From Candidatus Poseidoniaceae archaeon (GTDB lineage: Archaea; Thermoplasmatota; Poseidoniia; Poseidoniales; Poseidoniaceae): 10,288 nucleotides of DNA. How positions within the stretch are numbered: the stretch's first letter is position 1; the number at the start of each line of letters is the position of its first letter. Positions 5,641 to 10,288 of the stretch are shown here, piece by piece. The position numbers and the translations under genes were made by a program. The DNA lies in contig DUHJ01000079.1 in NCBI GenBank assembly GCA_013330925.1, forward strand, positions 1-10,288. The letters run 5' to 3'. The notes beneath the pieces are model-generated. The model had not been told where the DNA came from, ran no database searches, and saw nothing but the letters and a program-made list of their open reading frames with translations.

Positions 5641-8292
5641 ATGCAGGACGGCTCAAGCGGCACGCAAGGCACCGACCCGGTGTCGGACCGTGCCGAAGCC
5701 GGTTGGGACGTGTCTGCCCTGACGGCTGAGTTGGACGCCAACCCGGGTCGGGAAGACCTCGTGCTGCAAGCCTTTGACGAACGGTGCCGCCGGTTGAACC
5801 GTCTGAATGAGCGAACGGCGGCCGTGGAAGGTGTGCTTGCCAAACGCGCACCGCCGCCCACGGCACCGACGAAGAAGGACGTGGCGGAGCTCGAACGCTT
5901 CGAAGCGGCGTGGACGGCATGGAGCCGGCAACATCGCCCGCATGGGCTTTCGGCCGAAAAGGCAAGGCCGGCGTGGGCCGAAATGGACCGCGAGCACCGC
6001 CTGGACGAGGTCGTCCGTAGACTCGATCGCCTCGATCCTGCCTTCGCCATCGATGCCCATCGGCTCGAATTGTCCCTGAGCGACCCCGCGAGTTATCCCG
6101 AGGTTCATCGTGCCCTCCTCGACCTCGAGGCGGATCAAGAGAAACAAACGGCAGCCATGCAGGTCACGGTTGACCGTTTGCGTGGAGAAGGGTTGCCCGT
6201 TCCACCGATTTCGTCTGCAACCCTGTTGGAGGGGTACGATGCCCTCGAAGCTTGGACCCGTCTCAGCGACGACTTGCTTCGCATGCGGCTTCGCGTGGAC
6301 CGGGACGTGCGGCCTTTCGACGCCCATGTCGCCGAGCGTATGCTCGGAAAGATCAGCGACGTGACCAAAACCGGTGACGGGACTTTGACGGCCGAACTCG
6401 ACGCAGAACTCGGCCGTACCGTCGACGGGTTTCAGCGTCGGTTGGACCGGCTCAACGCCACCCTCAACGGCTGGAGAAACGAGGGATACAGGCTTCCATT
6501 GGACGGCCGCGCCTTGCCCCAAGACCTGCTTGATTGGGAAGCCAATTTCGAAGAGGTCGAGCGGTTGCGAGCCCGTCATGGCGTCGCATGGCGTCGACTC
6601 AAGGAAATCGCGGGAATTCGGCCGGACGACGCCGCCCGCGCCCTTGCCTTGGCCGGTGACCTCGAGGCCACGGAGACCTTCATCGATCTCGTCGACGCGC
6701 TGCACGCGAGTTGGGGGCAGGCCACTGCACAAGCCCAAACCATGCTGGAGGCATGGGAATTGGAAGGCTTCGACACGGAAGCCTGGCACCTGCGGGTCCA
6801 ACACGACCCTGCTGCTGCCTTGCGGAGCTTGGAGGAGCATCAGGGGCACGTGCACCGAGCCATCGAATTGCGCCGGCGAATCGATGCGCTGGACCTTTCC
6901 GTGGAAGGTGAAGAAGGACGCATGCGGCACGACGAGCTCCTGAGGACCGTCGACCTTACCGAAGACCTCCTCGACGACGTCGAAGCGTGGACGTTGCGGC
7001 TTGAACGACGCACAACCCGTCATCGACAGTTGATTTTGGACGAATGGACGGAACTCCGCAGGCGAGGTTGGATGGACGACGTTTCACCCCCGCCTTCAAT
7101 GACGCTGGCCGACGCAGAGCGGCACATCGACGCCATGCGGAAGCGCGGGACTGCCCGTCGCTCGGACGGAGGTATCGAGGGACGTATCGAGCGAAAGGTG
7201 CTCGATGAACTCGACGCGTGGGCCGCCTCAGGCTGGGACGTTGAGGCATTGCGGCAACGCCTGAAGACCAACCCGATGGACGTCGGCATGGCCATGCCCG
7301 GACTCCGGCAAGCGGTGGAAGACCACCCGCGTTTGCGGCGACGTCTGGAAGCCCTGCCCTGGGAGCGAAATGCTGCCCTAGGCGCAGACGTGCTTCATCG
7401 CATGCGCCGACCTGAAGCGTTGTCCGACCTCGCCCACGACCTGCCAGACCTTGCGCGGCAATTGGCGTCGTCGGCGCCCGATTCGAGCGCACCCACGTGG
7501 CGTGCATGGCGGCCAAAAGCCGCTCTTGCGGCGGTGGTTGAATCACCTCATGAGGTGCCTGATGAGCCCGATGTCGTCGAATCAAACCCTCTTCCTGAGG
7601 CCCCTCTTGTGCCCAGTACCGATGACCGCACCGACCCAAAGGAAGGTCGCCGTGAAGCGGTCATGGACGTGGTCGAAGAGGACGACAACGCAGCTCCCGA
7701 GATGGACGTGGACGTGGTTCTTCCGTCCGAACCGGTCGAGGACATCGTACAATCAGAACCTGACCCCACGCCCGTGTCCGTTCCGACCACGAGATCACGG
7801 TCCCCGGACGGAGACGAAGACCTCCGACCGGTCCTTGGCCAGTTGTTGACGAACCTCGGCCTTGCCGTACCGGACCCGCTGGACACAAACGGCGTGCGTC
7901 GAGGGCTCGGGCCGCACGTGCAAAAGCAACCCAAGGACCTCCGCTTGACGCGTTTGATTCGCTTGACGCTGCGGCTGCTCCCCGAGGCGTTGGACCAAGC
8001 AAGCGCCGCCCAAAAGAACCTCTTGACCAGGCTGGTGGACATGGTCGACCGGTTGGATGCGTGGACGAGTCTGCGGTTGCAGGCCCGGCATCTGCCGAAC
8101 GGCCATGGCCTGCTCGAAGACGCGCTTGTTCTCGGAGAGGCCCTCGACCGTATTCCGGGGCCCGGGCAACGTTTGCCGCTCGGTGAGGACGATCATGCCT
8201 TGCCTTCGGCTGGCTCGAACGACGACCTCCGGATGGAAGTCGATGCCCTTGCGGAAGCCGTCAACCTGCCCTCAGCGGGCGGCATCCGGTGA
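5641..8292 (+). CDS. Large modular helical protein with repeated G-aromatic-D-V motifs
   Basis: I do not recognise this 883-residue protein as a named family. It is almost wholly alpha-helical and charged, with no signal peptide or membrane span. It is built from degenerate modules: a helix ending in RRLxRLD-like sequence, another helix with Trp, then a G-aromatic turn. The clearest pair is GWDVSALTAELDANP (21-35) and GWDVEALRQRLKTNP (531-545). Weaker copies are WRNEGYRLPLDG (278-289), WELEGFDTEAWHLRVQHDP (372-390) and WTELRRRGWMDDV (469-481), with related turns near 102 and 184. Most are spaced about 80-100 residues apart. Residues 632-730 form an acidic, Pro-rich linker, and a separate helical domain follows (731-830). 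ATG at 5641 is the only likely start after the in-frame stop at 5617. The gene diverges from the TPR operon and converges with dnaG. A scaffold or DNA/membrane-organising role is conceivable, but nothing in the sequence proves it. Confidence 0.85.
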   Translation: MQDGSSGTQGTDPVSDRAEAGWDVSALTAELDANPGREDLVLQAFDERCRRLNRLNERTAAVEGVLAKRAPPPTAPTKKDVAELERFEAAWTAWSRQHRPHGLSAEKARPAWAEMDREHRLDEVVRRLDRLDPAFAIDAHRLELSLSDPASYPEVHRALLDLEADQEKQTAAMQVTVDRLRGEGLPVPPISSATLLEGYDALEAWTRLSDDLLRMRLRVDRDVRPFDAHVAERMLGKISDVTKTGDGTLTAELDAELGRTVDGFQRRLDRLNATLNGWRNEGYRLPLDGRALPQDLLDWEANFEEVERLRARHGVAWRRLKEIAGIRPDDAARALALAGDLEATETFIDLVDALHASWGQATAQAQTMLEAWELEGFDTEAWHLRVQHDPAAALRSLEEHQGHVHRAIELRRRIDALDLSVEGEEGRMRHDELLRTVDLTEDLLDDVEAWTLRLERRTTRHRQLILDEWTELRRRGWMDDVSPPPSMTLADAERHIDAMRKRGTARRSDGGIEGRIERKVLDELDAWAASGWDVEALRQRLKTNPMDVGMAMPGLRQAVEDHPRLRRRLEALPWERNAALGADVLHRMRRPEALSDLAHDLPDLARQLASSAPDSSAPTWRAWRPKAALAAVVESPHEVPDEPDVVESNPLPEAPLVPSTDDRTDPKEGRREAVMDVVEEDDNAAPEMDVDVVLPSEPVEDIVQSEPDPTPVSVPTTRSRSPDGDEDLRPVLGQLLTNLGLAVPDPLDTNGVRRGLGPHVQKQPKDLRLTRLIRLTLRLLPEALDQASAAQKNLLTRLVDMVDRLDAWTSLRLQARHLPNGHGLLEDALVLGEALDRIPGPGQRLPLGEDDHALPSAGSNDDLRMEVDALAEAVNLPSAGGIR

Positions 8293-8307
8293 AGGCTTCA
8301 GGCCTTC
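8291..8307. other. Short inverted repeat across convergent stop codons
   Basis: GAAGGC (8291-8296) and GCCTTC (8302-8307) form a 6-bp stem with a 5-nt loop. It spans the end of the large helical protein gene and the stop codon of dnaG. There is no following T-run on either strand, so a terminator function is doubtful in an archaeon; only the symmetry is certain. Confidence 0.25.
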
Positions 8308-9536
8308 TGGAACCAAACGTCAACGTCGTCAACGGCCTTGAACCCGCGACCAGCCTTGGTGCCCACCAGGGTGGGGATGGCTGCCGTGGAAGCGATTTCC
8401 ACCATGCGGGCGTTGATCGTGCTGTTGATGACGATGGCGACGGCGCCGTCGGCTTCTTCGGCCACTTCAGCGAGGTCGCCTGCAGCGATCGGTTCGCTGG
8501 CTTCGCCGTCCGCCATGATCAGTTGAGCGTGGTTCTTGTCCAGCCCGTCGATCAGGGCGATCATGTCCTTGACTTCCTCCGGTGCTTCGTAGGACTCGTC
8601 CATGCCTTCTGCCCAATCCTTGTCGGGCACGCCAGCCTTGACGTCGTCTTCCTTCTGCTTCTTCTCGAGGCGAGCCGCGAACTTGGACGCTGCTTCCTTC
8701 TTCGAGAGCGTGACGGTCACGGTCTTTTGTGGGAGCAATTCCCATTCCTGACCGACCGGCGCTTGGGCCACGAAGTCGACCTTCATGGTGCCGTTCAACT
8801 GTTGGAAGAGCATCTCGCCACCTCGGTCGCCGTCGATGGCCACGATGACCGTGTCCTTGCCGTTCGCCAAGTCGATGAGTTCCTGCTTGATGTCGCCCGC
8901 ACCGTCTGCACTGATGGCGTTCTTGATGCCACAGTTCAGCAGGTTCCGCACGTCGTTTCGTCCTTCGACGATGATCAGGGACGCACTGGACTCGACGTTT
9001 GGTCCGCAGGTCAACCCGTGGAAGGCCTTGGCTTGTCCAACGGTGAGCACCGAGCGAACTTCCTCGATGACGGTCTTCGAAGCGGATTCTCCGCTGTTGA
9101 CCATGTCGAGCAAGAGTTCCTTGGCACGTTCGACGACGGCCGTGCGCTTGGTGGCACGAATGTCACGGATTTCAAGCACCTTGATGATGGCGTTGCATGG
9201 ACCGATGCGATCGATGGTTTCCAACGCGCTTCCGATGATGGCCGTTTCGACGTTGTCAAGGCTGCTTGGGATGATGATCATCCCGTGGACCTTGCCACCG
9301 CTCGTGTTCATCTCGACGTCGACGTGGCCGACGCGAGCCGTTCGTTGCAGCTTTCGAAGCTCAAGGTCGTCGCCAAGCAGGCCCTCGGTTTGGCCCATGA
9401 TGGCCCCGATGATGTCCTTGCGTTGGACGCTTCCGTTGATCTTGATGTCTGCCCGGATTTCGTACTTCATGGCCGTGGCCTTTCCTCGTCCGCTGTTGTT
9501 CCCGCCGCCACTGCGGCCTCCTCTTGATTTTGGCAT
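8298..9536 (-). CDS. dnaG: Archaeal DnaG (TOPRIM primase-like, exosome-associated)
   Basis: This 412-residue protein is the archaeal form of DnaG. That form has weak primase activity in vitro and is best known as a component of the RNA exosome, where it binds Csl4 and poly(A)-rich RNA. The N-terminal domain contains MGQTEGLLGDDLELRKLQRT (47-66), IPSSLDNVETAIIGSALE and DRIGPCNA. The TOPRIM domain follows, with LIIVEGRNDV (Glu191) and AIDGDRGGEM (Asp235, Asp237), the expected metal-binding acidic residues. A charged linker (about 275-345) leads to the archaeal C-terminal region, including IVINSTINARMVEIAS and PTLVGTKAG. The length is normal for the family. The start at 9536 has a strong Shine-Dalgarno (GAGGTGA) 6 nt upstream. 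It adds an Arg/Gly/Ser-rich tail of 22 residues before the usual MKYEIRAD, and ATG at residue 23 also has an AGGAAAGG upstream. The gene is convergent with the large helical protein gene. Confidence 0.96.
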   Translation of the reverse strand: MPKSRGGRSGGGNNSGRGKATAMKYEIRADIKINGSVQRKDIIGAIMGQTEGLLGDDLELRKLQRTARVGHVDVEMNTSGGKVHGMIIIPSSLDNVETAIIGSALETIDRIGPCNAIIKVLEIRDIRATKRTAVVERAKELLLDMVNSGESASKTVIEEVRSVLTVGQAKAFHGLTCGPNVESSASLIIVEGRNDVRNLLNCGIKNAISADGAGDIKQELIDLANGKDTVIVAIDGDRGGEMLFQQLNGTMKVDFVAQAPVGQEWELLPQKTVTVTLSKKEAASKFAARLEKKQKEDDVKAGVPDKDWAEGMDESYEAPEEVKDMIALIDGLDKNHAQLIMADGEASEPIAAGDLAEVAEEADGAVAIVINSTINARMVEIASTAAIPTLVGTKAGRGFKAVDDVDVWFQKA

Positions 9537-9542
9537 GATTCT

Positions 9543-9549
9543 TCACCTC
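9543..9549 (-). promoter_or_regulatory. Ribosome binding site of dnaG
   Basis: On the minus strand GAGGTGA stands 6 nt before the ATG at 9536. It is one of the best Shine-Dalgarno matches in the window and decides the longer of two candidate dnaG starts. Its presence implies a leadered transcript, unlike the apparently leaderless lrp and TPR genes. Confidence 0.65.
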
Positions 9550-9570
9550 ATTTTGCATCCGCTCGCCCAT

Positions 9571-9607
9571 CTCCGCCGAGGCGGAGGAAGCCGCCGCACG
9601 AAGCGGC
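9571..9607 (-). other. Two small hairpins in the dnaG upstream region
   Basis: CTCCGCC (9571-9577) pairs with GGCGGAG (9580-9586), realistically a 6-bp stem with a CGAG loop. Next to it GCCGC (9593-9597) pairs with GCGGC (9603-9607) across a 5-nt loop. On the minus strand the second loop reads TTCGT. At least the first would lie in the dnaG 5' leader if transcription starts near 9600. Either could affect translation of dnaG; this is an inference from symmetry alone. Confidence 0.35.
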
Positions 9608-9609
9608 AG

Positions 9610-9638
9610 CGTGAGTGTAAGGATATCCAAGCCTCACG
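9610..9638 (-). promoter_or_regulatory. Candidate dnaG promoter: ATATCC box inside a dyad
   Basis: The palindrome GGATATCC (9621-9628) is nested at the centre of a 6-bp inverted repeat, CGTGAG (9610-9615) and CTCACG (9633-9638). On the minus strand TTGGATATCCTTA could act as a TATA box, giving a dnaG leader of roughly 60 nt. Toward the plus-strand gene, an AT-rich run TCAAATTTTTGA (9682-9693) is the best box candidate. The rest of 9537-9725 holds only the hairpins and ribosome site listed separately; I see no gene in it. Confidence 0.35.
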
Positions 9639-9725
9639 GAGCCTTCCATTTGAACCCTCCTTCATCCTTCAAGCGTCTTCCTCAAATTTTTGATTCCTGC
9701 CTCGTACCTCGTCGAATGGATTCAA

Positions 9726-10217
9726 ATGGAGGCAACGGAAACCGCCAATGTGCCCACGCCTCGCAGCCCGGACCTCGACCGACTGGAAGTCTTCCGGTCC
9801 ACCGTTGAGATCATGTTGGCGGACGGTGTGCTGACCCGCGAAGAAAAGCGATTGGCCATCCGCCTTGCGACCGCACTCAAGCTCAAAGAAGAGCAGCCCG
9901 CTCAGGCCTATGCGGCCGTCGAGAACGGAGAGCCGTTGCCTGAGGGAGACCCCATCGACCACGACGAGCAACGAGAAGCCTACGGCAAGGTCGCCGAAGT
10001 GGCCCTGCTCAACGCCTCCTTGAGCCGAGACGAATTCCGGGTCTTGGAGCACCTCCAAGACGTGATGGGCATCACCCCAGAAGAGCACGCAACCTTCCTG
10101 GCTCAGGCCGAAGAATTGGCTCGTCTCAGGCTCAGTGACCCCAAGGCCATTGAACGGGTGCGTGAGACGATCTCCGACCTCAGCACCCTCGTGTTCTCAA
10201 GGCGGGACCGGGCGTGA
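9726..10217 (+). CDS. Small TerB-like helical protein with internal duplication
   Basis: This 163-residue acidic, all-helical protein resembles the TerB/TerB-like helical domain associated with tellurite resistance and envelope stress proteins; the match is by pattern only. Two 35-residue segments align without gaps: 28-62 (EIMLADGVLTREEKRLAI...) and 91-125 (EVALLNASLSRDEFRVLE...). Each has a hydrophobic helix, a short Asp/Asn turn, an L-[TS]-R-[ED]-E helix start and a second helix ending near an E-E pair. That turn recurs in TerB proteins and may bind metal; this is an inference. No signal peptide or membrane span is present. ATG at 9726 is chosen over TTG at 9690 because the latter would need start-codon use inside the AT-rich promoter-like run. 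No Shine-Dalgarno is visible, so a short-leader message is likely. The stop overlaps the next start as GTGA, which indicates translational coupling. Confidence 0.75.
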   Translation: MEATETANVPTPRSPDLDRLEVFRSTVEIMLADGVLTREEKRLAIRLATALKLKEEQPAQAYAAVENGEPLPEGDPIDHDEQREAYGKVAEVALLNASLSRDEFRVLEHLQDVMGITPEEHATFLAQAEELARLRLSDPKAIERVRETISDLSTLVFSRRDRA

Positions 10218-10288
10218 ATCAAGATCCGCTTGACGAAGCATTGCGCCTTCACCTGCCTTCTCTGCCTCGTCCGAAAGCGCTTCCAAAG
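10214..10288 (+). CDS. Start of an unidentified gene coupled to the TerB-like gene
   Basis: A GTG at 10214 overlaps the TGA of the TerB-like gene by four bases (GTGA), and the frame stays open to the window edge. The 25 visible residues begin MNQDPLDEALRLHLP and continue with a Pro/Leu-rich stretch; they are too few to assign a family. The overlap geometry and in-operon position are the main evidence that this is a gene, and a functional link with the TerB-like protein is plausible. Confidence 0.5.
   Translation, partial: MNQDPLDEALRLHLPSLPRPKALPK

Noticed and set aside
5653..7023. A 456-codon open frame on the minus strand
   Set aside because: It is antisense to the large helical protein. 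The plus-strand frame has repeated protein motifs and a sensible start, while the antisense product shows neither.
8289..9527. A 412-codon open frame on the plus strand, almost the same length as dnaG
   Set aside because: It mirrors dnaG on the opposite strand. The DnaG TOPRIM motifs fix the coding strand, and long antisense frames are expected at this GC content.
9541..9630. Small frame on the minus strand upstream of dnaG (starts ATGCAAAATGAGG and others)
   Set aside because: It overlaps the dnaG Shine-Dalgarno and start in another frame and passes through the hairpins; no sign of selection as a leader peptide can be seen.
1..10288. CRISPR array, tRNA, rRNA, insertion sequence or toxin-antitoxin module
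   Set aside because: I saw no regularly spaced direct repeats, cloverleaf-like segments, transposase motifs, terminal repeats or paired small toxin genes.

Overview
This GC-rich, densely packed window looks like chromosomal core sequence from a euryarchaeon, probably a marine planktonic one such as Poseidoniales (Marine Group II). The domain call rests on an archaeal-type DnaG with a TOPRIM fold and the archaeal C-terminal region, TATA-like boxes about 25-30 nt upstream of start codons, and apparently leaderless starts. The lineage call is an inference from gene mix and composition and has not been tested by phylogeny. I see no rRNA, tRNA, CRISPR array, insertion sequence or phage gene.

Layout. 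(1) 1-1497, minus strand: an uncharacterised 167-residue protein followed by enolase, which runs off the left edge. (2) 1498-1561: a short divergent promoter region with one TATA-like box at the centre of an 11-bp inverted repeat. It lies between the uncharacterised gene and an Lrp/AsnC-family regulator on the plus strand (1562-1984). (3) 1985-5483, minus strand: a probable three-gene operon read as TPR-repeat membrane-anchored protein, thioredoxin-like protein, then aquaporin-family channel. The lrp and aquaporin stop codons share one TGATCA palindrome. (4) 5484-5640: a second divergent promoter region. (5) 5641-8292, plus strand: an 883-residue, largely helical protein built from degenerate modules carrying a G-aromatic-Asp-Val signature. 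(6) 8298-9536, minus strand: archaeal DnaG, convergent with the large helical protein. (7) 9537-9725: a divergent intergenic region with two small hairpins and a dyad around an ATATCC box. (8) 9726-10288, plus strand: a small TerB-like helical protein with an internal duplication, coupled by a GTGA overlap to a gene that leaves the right edge.

Functionally the window mixes glycolysis (enolase), RNA processing or priming (DnaG), transcriptional regulation (Lrp), a membrane or redox cluster (TPR protein, thioredoxin-like protein, channel) and two lineage-type proteins of unknown role. I found no clear new defence or mobile system. The most notable signals are the symmetric repeat around the shared TATA box, a perfect 14-bp inverted repeat just inside the TPR gene, the modular 883-residue protein, and the unusual selectivity-filter residues of the channel.
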